This document shows positions 1 through 9,556 of a stretch of 64,000 nt of DNA, in pieces. The stretch comes from Pseudoalteromonas sp049257235 (GTDB lineage Bacteria; Pseudomonadota; Gammaproteobacteria; Enterobacterales; Alteromonadaceae). The stretch lies in the NCBI RefSeq assembly GCF_049257235.1, contig NZ_JBMMUF010000001.1, forward strand, positions 496,001 to 560,000, read 5' to 3'. The notes below the pieces were generated by a model, which had not been told where the DNA came from, did no database searches, and worked only from the letters and a program-made list of their open reading frames with translations. Position 1 is the first letter of the stretch. Each line of letters opens with the position of its first letter. The position numbers and the translations under genes were made by a program.

Positions 1-87
1 CATCAAGTAAAAGGCCATGCCCACGAAGGCGCCAATCCAAAGCAAGATAGCGAAAATGGCCCAAGCATACTGTTTATGTTGATACAT
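1..87 (-). CDS. N-terminus of a small membrane protein (partial, runs off the window)
   Basis: Twenty-nine codons are visible, starting MYQHKQYAWAIFAILLW and continuing as a hydrophobic segment that looks like a first transmembrane helix. A GGAG lies about 11 bases upstream of the ATG at position 87. The start follows the DUF481 gene on the same strand. The leader between the two genes contains a copy of a short dispersed repeat (112-144). The C-terminus is outside the window, so no family can be named. Confidence 0.5.
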   Translation of the reverse strand, partial: MYQHKQYAWAIFAILLWIGAFVGMAFYLM

Positions 88-111
88 GATAAAAAAGACT
101 CCAATGATTAC

Positions 112-144
112 TGCAATAAACAAACAGCAAAGATCAACACGCCC
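112..144 (-). repeat. Short dispersed repeat, copy A
   Basis: Read on the minus strand this stretch contains GTTGATCTTTGCTG followed a few bases later by TTTATTGC. The same core and following block occur on the plus strand near 31272-31320. Copy A abuts the stop codon of the DUF481 gene. It may be the end of a decayed mobile element or a MITE-like repeat; no transposase is visible. Confidence 0.35.
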
Positions 145-959
145 TAGTTAAAGCTATAAACAAAGGTCGCGCTAAGCTCAGCATCATAACTGCGCTTGTC
201 ACTCTCTGGCTTTGAGTTATAACGGTACAAATAGGCAAACTTCAGGCTCAATTGCCCCATAATTTGGCTGATTAATGATGTTTCTGATTTAAGGCGGGAA
301 TTATGCCCTGAAAGTGACTGCTCAGCACTCACAAACTGGTTAAAGCGGGTGCGCTTTGACACTTTACGCTCCCATTGCAACGCCAAACGCAGCAGATAAC
401 CCGTTACGTTTTCTCCAGCCACCTCTGGAGTGGCTTCATTTTTTTGGCTGCGAGAGTGATATAAGCCCGGGCCGATATCAAAATCTACGGTATTCTTTAC
501 GCCCCTATAGAGCCGATTACCATACCCAGTTGCAACCGTAGTCTTGTATTCAAGACCCGAGAACTCATCGTCTTCATAGTCGGCATAAAGAAACAGTGAC
601 GCATCTTTTGAACCCACTTTGTAGTTAGACTGCGCTGACGCGAAAAAACGCTGTGCAGAAACCGTACTTTCACCGGTTTCGCTATCAACGTCACGTCTGT
701 ACAGGGAGTCAAACTTGAACTGATTACGCCAATGCTCGAAGTCCTGATAGACATTGCCACGCAACTTAAAACTGGTTGAGTCGGTGTTACCACTAGTGAC
801 AATAAACCCGAACTCGGCATCACCGTAGAACATTTCACCTTTGTGGATTTCATGAATTTCTGCGTCTGTTAATTGTCCATACTCGTGGAAGTCCTCAAAT
901 GGGTCGACGGCCCAACAACTCACACTCCAACAGCCAACAATGAGAGGCAAAAAACGCAT
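144..959 (-). CDS. DUF481 family outer-membrane beta-barrel protein (YdiY-like)
   Basis: The 271-residue product has a signal peptide (about residues 1-17, cut after CWA). The rest is rich in alternating hydrophobic and polar strands, with the DUF481 signature region FGFIVTSGNTDSTSF near residue 50 and an aromatic C-terminus (FVYSFN). Proteins of this family are predicted outer-membrane barrels. The E. coli relative YdiY is annotated as acid- or salt-inducible, but no transport substrate is established. The gene lies 9 bp downstream of the yciU-like gene on the same strand, so the two may be cotranscribed. Function beyond an outer-membrane location is not known. Confidence 0.75.
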   Translation of the reverse strand: MRFLPLIVGCWSVSCWAVDPFEDFHEYGQLTDAEIHEIHKGEMFYGDAEFGFIVTSGNTDSTSFKLRGNVYQDFEHWRNQFKFDSLYRRDVDSETGESTVSAQRFFASAQSNYKVGSKDASLFLYADYEDDEFSGLEYKTTVATGYGNRLYRGVKNTVDFDIGPGLYHSRSQKNEATPEVAGENVTGYLLRLALQWERKVSKRTRFNQFVSAEQSLSGHNSRLKSETSLISQIMGQLSLKFAYLYRYNSKPESDKRSYDAELSATFVYSFN

Positions 960-968
960 AACAACTAC

Positions 969-1283
969 TTATTCTTTCCAAATGATGTGACAAAAAGGTG
1001 CGTCTTGGTCGCGGCTGATCAGCACACGCGCAAACACTAAATCCTGATTTTCTAATTCAAGGCCTATTGTTACTTCACTGTAGAATTCTGGCTCAATTTC
1101 CATTGCCACAATTTCATGCCATTGTTCGCTTGGTGCACTTTCTTCAATAAAACCAAGTGCTTCACGATGCGCATTGAAATCATCAATGTCCTGTTCACTG
1201 AGGTGCTCAGGCGCAAGCTCCAAAAACACTTCGTACGCCTGATGCGTAATTTCTTCTTCTGTTAATAAACGAGGTCCCGACAT
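969..1283 (-). CDS. yciU: Putative double-stranded DNA mimic protein, YciU/HI1450 family (DUF440)
   Basis: This 104-residue acidic protein matches the whole length of the YciU/HI1450 family. It has an N-terminal LTEEEITHQAYEVFLELAPE helix region, a central SEQWHEIVAMEIEPEFYSEV segment, and the conserved C-terminal end CHIIWKE. The fold is known from the Haemophilus homologue, whose acidic surface resembles double-stranded DNA and which is thought to compete with DNA for a protein such as HU. That role is family knowledge, not visible here. The start is the ATG at 1283. The DUF481 gene follows closely on the same strand. Confidence 0.85.
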   Translation of the reverse strand: MSGPRLLTEEEITHQAYEVFLELAPEHLSEQDIDDFNAHREALGFIEESAPSEQWHEIVAMEIEPEFYSEVTIGLELENQDLVFARVLISRDQDAPFCHIIWKE

Positions 1284-1361
1284 GATGACGTCTTTGTTAA
1301 CTTATTTTCGCCGATGATAACAAAAGTTTTCACTAATGTGCACAGACATACGACCAATAAA

Positions 1362-1386
1362 AAGCCGGGATATTCCCGGCTTATTC
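1362..1386 (-). terminator. Rho-independent terminator of the RND efflux operon
   Basis: A 9-bp stem (AAGCCGGGA / TCCCGGCTT) with a 3-base loop lies just after the stop codon of the RND permease. On the minus strand it is followed by TTTTTATT. Confidence 0.8.
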
Positions 1387-1411
1387 AATTGTTGATACTT
1401 TCACAGTGCGA

Positions 1412-4400
1412 TCAGGGGGCAAACTTGCTTTTTACAGCTTCACGCATGTTCTGGATGTAGCTGTAGAACAGTGGCACCAACAAGGTACCAAGCACGGTGG
1501 CAGCAATCATACCTGACATCACCGTAACCCCCAAAGACACGCGACTTGCGGCGCCTGCACCACTGGCTAGCACTAACGGCAGTACACCTAATATGAACGA
1601 TAGCGCCGTCATCAACACGGCGCGAAAACGTTGCTGCGCAGCGAACAAGGCAGCATCAAAAATACTCTTTCCTTGTGCTCGTAGCTCCATTGCAAACTCG
1701 ACTATCAGAATAGCCGTTTTGGTCGACATACCAATGAGTAACACGAAGCCGACTTGAGCATAAATGTTGTTGGTCATGCCAATCATAAACAAGGTGCTCA
1801 TGGCTCCGAATATTGCCAGCGGTACCGCGGCGATAACCGAAAAGGGAATGGTCCAACTCTCGTATTGCGCAACAAGGAACAAAAATACAAACAATACCGC
1901 GAGCCCAAACAATACGCCGGCGACATCACCTGCCATAATTTCTTGGCGCGTTTGCCCTGCCCAGTCGAAAACATAGCCACTTGGTAGCTGTGTCGATAGC
2001 TCTTTCATAACTTCGATGGCATCACCAGAGGAGTACCCCGGTGCGGCATTACCTGTAAGGCTGACACTGCGATACAAGTTAAAGTGATTCATCGCCGTTG
2101 GCCCCAAAATTGGCTTCAATGTAGCGACTGTAGTTAATGGCACCATATCCCCTTGGCTATTACGCACATAGTAATATTGCAAGTCTTCAGGCTTAGCACG
2201 GAAGTTCGCTTCCGCCTGTATCTTCACCTGATAGGTGCGGCTGAATTGGTTGAAGTCATTAACATACAAAGAGCCTAACTGTGCTTGCAGTGTTAAGAAT
2301 ATATTGCCCAGCGTGATCCCCTGCGCCTTCGCTTTATTGCGGTCTACCTCTAAAAAGTACTGTGGCACATTAGCTCTGTAGGTACTAAATACACGCTGTA
2401 ACTCAGGACGGTTGTTGGCTTCATAAATTAAGCTATTCATGACCGCAGCTAATTCAGCGGGATCGCGCCCCTCAGAATCAAGTAAGCGATATTCAAAGCC
2501 CGAGCTAGAACCCAAGCCTGGAATAGGTGGCGCATTAAAGACCATCGCTTGAGCGTCAGGCATAGCCCATAGCTGCCCCTGTAAACGGCCTATGATTTGT
2601 CGCAGACCTAACTCAGCAGTGGTGCGCTCTTCCCAATCTTTCAAAATCACAATACCTAATGCATTGTTTGATCCCGCTCCACCAAGCAATGAAAAACCAG
2701 AAACACCAATGAAATCCTCGGTAGCAGGGTCTTGGCTAATTAAATGTTGGATTTTCTCGACTACTTTGTCGGTGCGACCAATCGCCGCGGCATCTGGCAA
2801 TTGTATATCAACGAATAAGAAGCCTTGATCCTCAGGCGGGACAAAGCCTGTCGGTACGTTTTTGGCAAGCCAGCCAGTGGCAGCAAACAAAACGACCACT
2901 AATACCCCGATACGTCCCGCACGCTTCAATAAGAAACGAACAACACCCGTATAGCCCGCAGTTGATTTTGTTATTCCTCGCTCAAATGGGCGCAGCCAAC
3001 TGACTGGCTTCATTTTGTCCGCAGACAACAACAAGGTACACAACGCAGGACTAAGCGTGAGCGCGTTAACCGAAGAAATAAGTACCGCGAACGAAATGGT
3101 CACTGAGAATTGCTTGTACAGCTCACCGGTGATCCCCGGCATAAATCCCACGGGCACAAATACCGCTAATAACACCAGTGTTGTGGCGATAATTGGCCCA
3201 CCAACTTGCTCCATCGCTTTAGCTACTGCCTCCTTAATGGGCAGCTTTTCTTCTTTAAGAATACGCTCGACATTTTCTATCACGATGATGGCATCATCCA
3301 CCACAATCCCTATTGCTAGCACTAAACCAAACAAGGTAATTAAGTTAATAGAGAAGCCCATTACTAGCATGGCCGCAAAGGTGCCTATGAGCGATACGGG
3401 AATAGCGATGGTTGGAATTAACGTGGCGCGCCAGTTTTGCAAAAATAAGAACACCACTAAAATAACCAAAGCGACCGCTTGATATAGCGTTACAACCACT
3501 TCTTCGATAGAACGGTTAATGAATTTTGTAGTGTCATAAGGAACTTTGTACTGCAGTCCTTCTGGAAATTGCTTTTGCAGCTCAACCATACGCTCTTTAA
3601 CTAACTTCGCCACCTCTGTAGCATTGGCCTCGCTCAACTGATAAATCACAATAAAACCAGTATCACTGCCGTTAAACTTAGCTGAGCCGCCATAGTTCTT
3701 GGCACCGCGCTCAATTCGGGCAATGTCTTTAAGGCGCACAAAATCGCCATCAAGGTTAGCGCGAATGATAGTTTGGCCAAATTCCTCTGGCTGCACCAAA
3801 CGTCCTTGCGCTTGAATCGCGTATTCAAACTGCTGATTAGGCAGTGACGGTGCTGCACCGAGTTTACCCGCAGCAACTAAGGTATTTTGCTCTTGAATAG
3901 CCGCTTGCACTTCGCCAACAGTGACACCTAGCGAAGCCATCTTATCGGGCTTAAGCCAGATACGCATGGAGTACGTTTTCTCTCCCATGACTTCAGCAGA
4001 TGCCACACCTGGAATTCGCCCAAGGGGTTCGGTGATGTAATTAGTGGCATAGTTACTCAGGAACTTATCATCCATGCTTGGATTTTCTGAATACAGGCTA
4101 ATCCCCATAAGCATGTTACTGGAGCGCTTTTTAACACTCACACCCTGTGTACGCACTTCCTGAGGTAAAGAAGGTTCAGCGAGCGATACCCGATTTTGCA
4201 CATTAACCTGTGCCATATCGGTATCAGTACCCACGTTAAAGAACACCGTGATTGTCGCGGTGCCGTTATTACTGGCCGTAGACTCGATATACATCATGTC
4301 CTCAACGCCATTGATCTTCTCTTCAATGGGTCGGATCACCGTTTCTTCAATGGTTTGCGCACTCGCACCGGGATAAACCGCCGTCACAGAAACCTGTGGC

Positions 4401-4522
4401 GGTGTAATTTGTGGGTACATATTAACCGGTAGTTGAGTAATCGCTATTAACCCTGCAAGGGTAATAACGATGGAAATCACCAACGCCAGTTTGGGTCTGT
4501 TAATAAAGGTTTTACTGATCAT
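1412..4522 (-). CDS. RND multidrug efflux permease (HAE1 family, AcrB/MexB-like)
   Basis: At 1036 residues this is full length for an AcrB-type inner-membrane proton/drug antiporter. It begins with the typical short cytoplasmic end (MISKTFINRPKLALVISI) and TM1. Two large periplasmic loops follow, near residues 35-335 and 560-870. TM4 carries the proton-relay aspartates in GIVVDDAIIVIENVER, and the TM10 relay lysine is in GMSTKTAILIVEFA. It should pair with the adjacent periplasmic adaptor, whose stop codon is 11 bp upstream, and with a TolC-type channel encoded elsewhere. No regulator gene is adjacent. Drug specificity cannot be read from sequence. Confidence 0.93.
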   Translation of the reverse strand: MISKTFINRPKLALVISIVITLAGLIAITQLPVNMYPQITPPQVSVTAVYPGASAQTIEETVIRPIEEKINGVEDMMYIESTASNNGTATITVFFNVGTDTDMAQVNVQNRVSLAEPSLPQEVRTQGVSVKKRSSNMLMGISLYSENPSMDDKFLSNYATNYITEPLGRIPGVASAEVMGEKTYSMRIWLKPDKMASLGVTVGEVQAAIQEQNTLVAAGKLGAAPSLPNQQFEYAIQAQGRLVQPEEFGQTIIRANLDGDFVRLKDIARIERGAKNYGGSAKFNGSDTGFIVIYQLSEANATEVAKLVKERMVELQKQFPEGLQYKVPYDTTKFINRSIEEVVVTLYQAVALVILVVFLFLQNWRATLIPTIAIPVSLIGTFAAMLVMGFSINLITLFGLVLAIGIVVDDAIIVIENVERILKEEKLPIKEAVAKAMEQVGGPIIATTLVLLAVFVPVGFMPGITGELYKQFSVTISFAVLISSVNALTLSPALCTLLLSADKMKPVSWLRPFERGITKSTAGYTGVVRFLLKRAGRIGVLVVVLFAATGWLAKNVPTGFVPPEDQGFLFVDIQLPDAAAIGRTDKVVEKIQHLISQDPATEDFIGVSGFSLLGGAGSNNALGIVILKDWEERTTAELGLRQIIGRLQGQLWAMPDAQAMVFNAPPIPGLGSSSGFEYRLLDSEGRDPAELAAVMNSLIYEANNRPELQRVFSTYRANVPQYFLEVDRNKAKAQGITLGNIFLTLQAQLGSLYVNDFNQFSRTYQVKIQAEANFRAKPEDLQYYYVRNSQGDMVPLTTVATLKPILGPTAMNHFNLYRSVSLTGNAAPGYSSGDAIEVMKELSTQLPSGYVFDWAGQTRQEIMAGDVAGVLFGLAVLFVFLFLVAQYESWTIPFSVIAAVPLAIFGAMSTLFMIGMTNNIYAQVGFVLLIGMSTKTAILIVEFAMELRAQGKSIFDAALFAAQQRFRAVLMTALSFILGVLPLVLASGAGAASRVSLGVTVMSGMIAATVLGTLLVPLFYSYIQNMREAVKSKFAP

Positions 4523-4533
4523 AAGTGAGTTCC

Positions 4534-5718
4534 TTAAGCTTTATCGCTGATCACGCCTGTTTTGCGGTCAACGTGCTTTGGAACTGGATTAACACTCACG
4601 CCCGAACGCACCTTTTGCATGCCCTCTACGATTACTCGCTCTCCGTGCTGCAATCCAGAGGTCACAACCCACATTGCATCGATACGACGACCTAGCTCAA
4701 TTAAACGCTGAGCAACCGTGTTGTCTTCTTTTACTACCAACACAAAATTGCCCTGCTGATTCACTTGCACCGCAGCTTGAGGCACCAAGGCTTGCTCTTG
4801 TTTGTCTTTACTTTCAATAATTAAGGTAACAAATAAACCAGGCATAACAATGCCGTCTGGGTTATCAAATTTGGCTCTTAACTCCACCGTACCGGTAGAT
4901 CTATCAATTTTTGTGTCAGCAAAATCGAGCTCGCCAGGTTGTGAGAATTCTGTGTTATTGGGCAAACGCAAACGCAGTTCAATAGGTGCATTGCTCAAAT
5001 CAGTGCCTTGCGCCACGTTCTTTTGTTGATAGCTGATGTAGTCAGCCTCTTCGACTTGGAAGTTGACATAAATTGGATTGATATTAGTCAACTGCGCCAA
5101 CGGCCCCGAGCTTGGATCTACGATATTGCCTACGCCATAATTGATTTTACCGATGCGACCACTGAATGGCGCATGCATTTGCGTGTAACTCAGATTAAGC
5201 TGTGCTTTTTCAAGCGCTGCTTCTGCGGATTTTACTGCCGCTTGTGCCTGATCAAAGTTGGTTTGTAGTTTGTCTAAATCTGCAGCCGAAATAAAACCGT
5301 CGCCAGCTATTTCTCTGCCGCGTTTCAAGTCTCGCTGGGAGCGTTGCGCAACCGCTTTGTTGCTACTCAGTGCAGCCTCAAGTTCAGATACAGTAGCTTG
5401 ATACTCCGAAGGATCGATTTTCAGCAGGAGCTGATCCTTCTCTACGTACGCACCCTCAGTAAAATTTTGTTCGATTAACTCTCCCGCTACTCGGGTACGA
5501 ATATTAACTTCTTGAAATGCCTCAGTTCGGGCGACAAATTCACGGTAACGACCTATTTGTTCTTGCTGCACTTCATACACTGATACCGCAGGAGCAGGTG
5601 TTTGCGTGTTGGTTTGGGGTTTGTCCGAACAACCTACGCTGAGCAAAACAGCACCTAGTACTGACGTCATTAAACATGTCTTTGTTATCAATTTGTTATC
5701 CTTAGCAAAACTAGGCAT
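4534..5718 (-). CDS. RND efflux periplasmic adaptor lipoprotein (AcrA/MexA-like)
   Basis: The 394-residue protein starts with a lipoprotein signal ending in LLSVGC (Cys30), so it should be anchored in the inner membrane facing the periplasm. After that come the first half of the lipoyl domain (around residues 65-105), a coiled-coil hairpin (about 105-175), the second lipoyl half with HAPFSGRIGKINYGVG, and the beta-barrel and membrane-proximal domains. It is the first gene of a two-gene operon with the permease and is divergent from the crotonase gene. The 257 bp upstream shows no clear operator. Confidence 0.92.
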   Translation of the reverse strand: MPSFAKDNKLITKTCLMTSVLGAVLLSVGCSDKPQTNTQTPAPAVSVYEVQQEQIGRYREFVARTEAFQEVNIRTRVAGELIEQNFTEGAYVEKDQLLLKIDPSEYQATVSELEAALSSNKAVAQRSQRDLKRGREIAGDGFISAADLDKLQTNFDQAQAAVKSAEAALEKAQLNLSYTQMHAPFSGRIGKINYGVGNIVDPSSGPLAQLTNINPIYVNFQVEEADYISYQQKNVAQGTDLSNAPIELRLRLPNNTEFSQPGELDFADTKIDRSTGTVELRAKFDNPDGIVMPGLFVTLIIESKDKQEQALVPQAAVQVNQQGNFVLVVKEDNTVAQRLIELGRRIDAMWVVTSGLQHGERVIVEGMQKVRSGVSVNPVPKHVDRKTGVISDKA

Positions 5719-5975
5719 AGGTCCTCTCTTTTCTGGGTATATTTATATTCGTAGCAATTGTTAGCCGATGGCACCATTACCGACACATCAGAGTTAATTC
5801 AGTTCATTGAAAATATAGACTAATTTGTTACTGACTGTATTACGCGGTTACAGGTATAAATGGTATGGCAATGACAGCGTTTCCAAATAAGATACATGGT
5901 AATCTATTGAAGTGCACAACAAAATGACATGGCGCATGGTTTGGGTTAAATTGCTAGAGGTCAGAGGAGATAATA

Positions 5976-6767
5976 ATGATAAGCCTTGAAATAACCGATC
6001 AGATTGCGTATGTCACATTTTGCCGTGTTGAAAAACGTAATGCCTTGAGTTTTTTGATGTTCAAACAGTTAGACAACATCATTAAAAAGTTAAAAAAGAA
6101 CCGTCAAATCCGCGCCGTAATTTTGCAAGCTCAGGGAGAGGATTTCTGCACTGGCTTAGACGTAAAAAGTGTGATGGCCAAGCCTGCACATATCTTTTCT
6201 CTGCTCTTTAAATGGCTTCCAGGAAACCAAAATCTCGCGCAGCGCGTAACGTTAGGCTGGCAGCAGCTCAACGTGCCTGTCATTGCGGCCATTCAAGGTC
6301 GTTGCTGGGGTGGCGGTATGCAAATTGTTTTGGGAGCAGATTTCAGAATTGCCACAGCAGATGCAAGCTTTGCAGTCATGGAAGCTAAGTGGGGGCTATG
6401 CCCTGATATGGGCGCAAGTTTACTCATTGGCGGATTGATGAAAGCTGATGATTATTTGCATCTAGCAATGTCGGCAGATCCCATCTGTGCGCAGCAGGCT
6501 TTTGACTCTGGATTAATTACCGCCATCAGCAACTCTCCTTTAAAAGCGGCACAAGCACTGGTTGAGCGAATGACTGAGCGCTCACCCGATACCCTTGCTG
6601 CCATTAAGCGACTAAACAACACAGCGTATCGATATCACAATAGGCGCTTGCTAGCTAAAGAAACGCTCTCGCAGATACGTTTGTTACTTAATAAAAACAC
6701 GCGAACCGCAATTTACAACGCCAGCCACGATGACAAGCATGAATACAGAGCAAGAAAACACTGGTAG
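5976..6767 (+). CDS. Crotonase-fold enoyl-CoA hydratase/isomerase family protein
   Basis: This 263-residue protein has the crotonase core. The first oxyanion-hole region is GEDFCTGLDVKS (about residues 50-60), the second is IQGRCWGGGMQIVLGADFRIA (about 105-125), and EAKWGLCPDMGAS follows near 135-150. The Asp in PDMG sits where isomerase-type members carry their acid/base residue, so isomerisation or hydration of an acyl-CoA is plausible, but the substrate is open. A strong AGAGGAG precedes the ATG. The 3' end overlaps the start of lrgA by 38 bp, so the two are probably translated from one mRNA. No other beta-oxidation gene is nearby. Confidence 0.85.
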   Translation: MISLEITDQIAYVTFCRVEKRNALSFLMFKQLDNIIKKLKKNRQIRAVILQAQGEDFCTGLDVKSVMAKPAHIFSLLFKWLPGNQNLAQRVTLGWQQLNVPVIAAIQGRCWGGGMQIVLGADFRIATADASFAVMEAKWGLCPDMGASLLIGGLMKADDYLHLAMSADPICAQQAFDSGLITAISNSPLKAAQALVERMTERSPDTLAAIKRLNNTAYRYHNRRLLAKETLSQIRLLLNKNTRTAIYNASHDDKHEYRARKHW

Positions 6768-7122
6768 TAAGCTTTATGCCGTAAAATGTATGTTGCTTAG
6801 CTGGTTAATTTTGACTGGCTTTTTACTATTGGCACATTGGCTCAGTGATATAGTTAACCTGTCCTTTCCACCCGCGTTAAGTGCCATGCTGGCGCTATTC
6901 CTTGCTCTGCAATGCGGTCTTATCAAATTACATTGGGTATATTCTGGCACCGTGCCTTTGCTGAATTTTATGCCACTTTTTTTTGTTCCCGCCGCCGCAA
7001 AAGTGGTGGAGCATAGCGAGTTAATCAGTGTTCAGTGGCCAGTGTTGATAGCCTGCTTATTCATTGTGCCTTTAGTGGGGCTGATTGTGATTGGTTGGCT
7101 TATGCAGCGCTTTGGAAAGTGA
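6730..7122 (+). CDS. lrgA: CidA/LrgA family membrane protein
   Basis: A 130-residue protein with four predicted membrane helices and the family's SFPPALSAMLALFLALQCGLIK and FVPAAAKVVEHSELI segments. LrgA/CidA proteins are holin-like in origin; some work with LrgB in cell-lysis control, others in export of pyruvate or glycolate-type acids. The ATG at 6730 lies inside the end of the crotonase gene, and a second in-frame ATG follows at 6739. The stop codon is immediately followed by the lrgB ATG. The crotonase-lrgA-lrgB arrangement suggests one transcription unit. Confidence 0.85.
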   Translation: MTSMNTEQENTGSKLYAVKCMLLSWLILTGFLLLAHWLSDIVNLSFPPALSAMLALFLALQCGLIKLHWVYSGTVPLLNFMPLFFVPAAAKVVEHSELISVQWPVLIACLFIVPLVGLIVIGWLMQRFGK

Positions 7123-7123
7123 C

Positions 7124-7822
7124 ATGATGTATTTAGCCCTCCCTCTCACCGTTATTACCTTCTTGTGCTTGCGCGCTTTGCACTTGCGTGTAAATAGTCC
7201 ATTTTTAAATCCTGTGCTTTGGACAATCTTAATTTCCGCTTGTGTGCTGGTGACATTCAACCTGGATGTTCAACACTACACACAGTCAACTTTCGCCTTT
7301 AACTATCTTCTGGAGCTGGCCGTTGTTGCATTGGCTATTCCCTTGTACAAACAAATTCACCAGCTTAAACGGCAACTGATGTTGCTGTGCATTGCGGTGT
7401 CGGCAGGCATCGTTTGCGCGACAACAACTGCTCTTGTGATAGCCACTCTTTTGGGTGCCCCTGAACAACTTACAGCCTCATTGGCCACCCTAGCAGTGAC
7501 AACCCCAATCACCTTATTGGTGACTGAGCAACTTGGCGGTATCGCCAGTATTGCAGCATCTATGGTCATTCTCATCGGTGTCGTGGGTGCTGTGCTCGGC
7601 TTTTCTTTCTTACGAGCAGTGAGAATAACCAACAAGGCCGCACAAGGTACTGCACTTGGTGGAGCGTGCCACGCGATTGGCACCGCGACCGCTATTGCTG
7701 ATAATGAGCTCAGTGCCGCTTACGCCTCTACCGCAATGGCATTAAGTGCATTGCTAACCCCTATTATCACGCCGCTGTACTTTTCTTGGTTGATGTCGAT
7801 AGTCGAGCGTGTGGTGGCGTAA
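7124..7822 (+). CDS. lrgB: CidB/LrgB family membrane protein
   Basis: The 232-residue product has multiple hydrophobic helices and LrgB landmarks such as NPVLWTIL near the N-terminus, the LAVTTPITLLVTEQLGG segment, and GTALGGACHAIGTATAI toward the end. I chose the ATG at 7124 because it follows the lrgA stop by one base and has GGAAAG upstream. The reading frame is open further upstream within lrgA. Together with LrgA it forms the two-component holin-like or small-acid transport system. Confidence 0.85.
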   Translation: MMYLALPLTVITFLCLRALHLRVNSPFLNPVLWTILISACVLVTFNLDVQHYTQSTFAFNYLLELAVVALAIPLYKQIHQLKRQLMLLCIAVSAGIVCATTTALVIATLLGAPEQLTASLATLAVTTPITLLVTEQLGGIASIAASMVILIGVVGAVLGFSFLRAVRITNKAAQGTALGGACHAIGTATAIADNELSAAYASTAMALSALLTPIITPLYFSWLMSIVERVVA

Positions 7823-8003
7823 TCAAATCAGCTGTGCGCTTATTTGGGCGTAAACTTGAGCAATCACGTTGAAACATTTATATACAAAATGCATCACGCA
7901 AATACTGTGCGCTCACTTCTGATCGCTCGCTGATTGCTCTACACTGCTGAGCACATAAAAAGTGTCTATCCCGTGACGCTTTGCTTTTTTTTGAGAACTG
8001 AAA

Positions 8004-9353
8004 ATGAAAAAGACATTTCCGTTACTAAGCCTAGTCGCTGCTGGATTAATTCTCGGTGGCTGCAATGCCAGCAAGTCAGCACTGAATATTGATAAAAATC
8101 AATTAGAACAAGATATTGCTTACCTTGCCAGTGATGATTTAAAAGGCCGTAAAAGCTTTAGCGCTGAAATTGATGTAGCTGCTGATTATATCGAAAAGCG
8201 CTTTGAGACAATGGGACTCAAACCCCTGTCAGGCAGCAACAGTTTTAAACAACAATTCCATTTACATATTGTAAAGCCGCTAGATGTGTCGGTACGTATT
8301 AACGAGGTGGATATATCCGCTGAGCATGTTGGCGTAGCATCGCAATCTGCTGGCTTTTCATGGCTCAACAATGATGATGTCACCATTACCTATATTGATG
8401 CAACAATGGACGTGCGCAACACCTTGCGCAATATAAACAGCCAAGGTGGTAATCATCTTGTGATGGTCGATAACACCCATAAAGATATGTTTGTTCGCTA
8501 CCAAAACTACTTCAATGCAGGTCTAAGTAAGCTTGAACTTAAAGACCAAGGCGCGTTAGTGATGGTGCTTAGCAATGAGACGGACGTTACCTCTTTAAAC
8601 GTAAAGGTAGTGAACGAGGTGACCAGCCAACGTTTGACCAATGTGGTAGGTATGTTACCAGGAAGGCAGGCCGATGCTGACGTTGTGCTATTCAGTGCGC
8701 ATTACGATCACCTCGGCCAGAGCAAAGACGAGCAACATGCTCACAACAATGACAGTGAACAAGACACCATATACAACGGTGCCAACGATAATGCGTCAGG
8801 CACTGGAGCTATGCTAAACCTAGCGCAACATTATGCTCATTTAGCCGATAATGAGCGCACTTTGATGTTTGCCGCTTTTACGGCTGAAGAAATGGGACTC
8901 ATTGGCTCTGAGCACTTTGCCAAGACCCAAAATCCTGACCAGATAGCGGCGATGATCAACATCGAAATGATCGGTAAACCTTCTGCGTTTGGTAGTGGTA
9001 ACTTATGGATGACAGGCGCAGACAAATCAGACTTAAAAACAGTGCTAAACCAAAGTCTGCCCGAAGAAAATCACATCCAGGCTAATCCTTATCCTAAGCT
9101 CAATCTATTTTATCGCTCGGATAATGCATCATTAGCCAGTTTAGGTGTACCGGCACACAGCTTTAGTTCAACAGACATGGAAAACAACGATCATTACCAC
9201 ACGGTAAATGATGAGCTAGCAAATCTTGATTTCGACTCTATCTACAAATCGGTAATGCTTCTGGCAAAGGCGAGCGCACCGCTTGCTCGTGCTGAGCTCA
9301 CGCCATCGCGCGTAGCCCCACTTACAGATAAGAGCGAAGGTAAAATTTACTAA
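8004..9353 (+). CDS. Lipoprotein M28 family zinc metallopeptidase
   Basis: This 449-residue protein has a lipoprotein signal with lipobox LGGC (Cys20). The M28 domain fills the second half. Metal-binding motifs are visible: SAHYDHLGQ (His/Asp), NDNASGTGAML (bridging Asp), FTAEEMGLIGSEHF (the EE pair with the general base), and near the C-terminus NNDHYHTVNDE with the last His ligand. A PA-like insertion is expected between about residues 80 and 220. Secreted M28 enzymes of this type act as aminopeptidases. It stands alone between lrgB and the tRNA genes and has its own terminator. Confidence 0.88.
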   Translation: MKKTFPLLSLVAAGLILGGCNASKSALNIDKNQLEQDIAYLASDDLKGRKSFSAEIDVAADYIEKRFETMGLKPLSGSNSFKQQFHLHIVKPLDVSVRINEVDISAEHVGVASQSAGFSWLNNDDVTITYIDATMDVRNTLRNINSQGGNHLVMVDNTHKDMFVRYQNYFNAGLSKLELKDQGALVMVLSNETDVTSLNVKVVNEVTSQRLTNVVGMLPGRQADADVVLFSAHYDHLGQSKDEQHAHNNDSEQDTIYNGANDNASGTGAMLNLAQHYAHLADNERTLMFAAFTAEEMGLIGSEHFAKTQNPDQIAAMINIEMIGKPSAFGSGNLWMTGADKSDLKTVLNQSLPEENHIQANPYPKLNLFYRSDNASLASLGVPAHSFSSTDMENNDHYHTVNDELANLDFDSIYKSVMLLAKASAPLARAELTPSRVAPLTDKSEGKIY

Positions 9354-9374
9354 GCTCTGTCAGTATAGTCATAC

Positions 9375-9402
9375 AAAAAAGCGACCTGAGTGTCGCTTTT
9401 TT
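9375..9402 (+). terminator. Rho-independent terminator after the M28 peptidase gene
   Basis: GCGAC / GTCGC stem extended by A6/T6 on both sides, ending in TTTTTT; 21 bp after the stop codon. Confidence 0.85.
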
Positions 9403-9430
9403 AATATCGAACGCATTGATACAGACAATA

Positions 9431-9460
9431 AAAAACCCCGACCATCTCTGATCGGGGTTT
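9431..9460 (-). terminator. Terminator of the tRNA operon
   Basis: A 9-bp stem (AAACCCCGA / TCGGGGTTT) with a 10-base loop. On the minus strand it runs into TTTTTTATT, about 10 bp after the last tRNA. Confidence 0.85.
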
Positions 9461-9469
9461 ATTTATAAA

Positions 9470-9545
<76 letters not shown>

Positions 9546-9556
9546 ACACAAAGCTG

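Noticed and set aside
3015..3482. A 155-codon open frame opposite the RND permease
   Set aside because: It is antisense to a well-supported gene, has low-complexity Ser/Thr/Ile composition, and has no recognisable domain.
5835..5853. CTGT...ACAG palindrome upstream of the efflux operon, first read as a LexA box
   Set aside because: The spacer is 11 bases, not 8.
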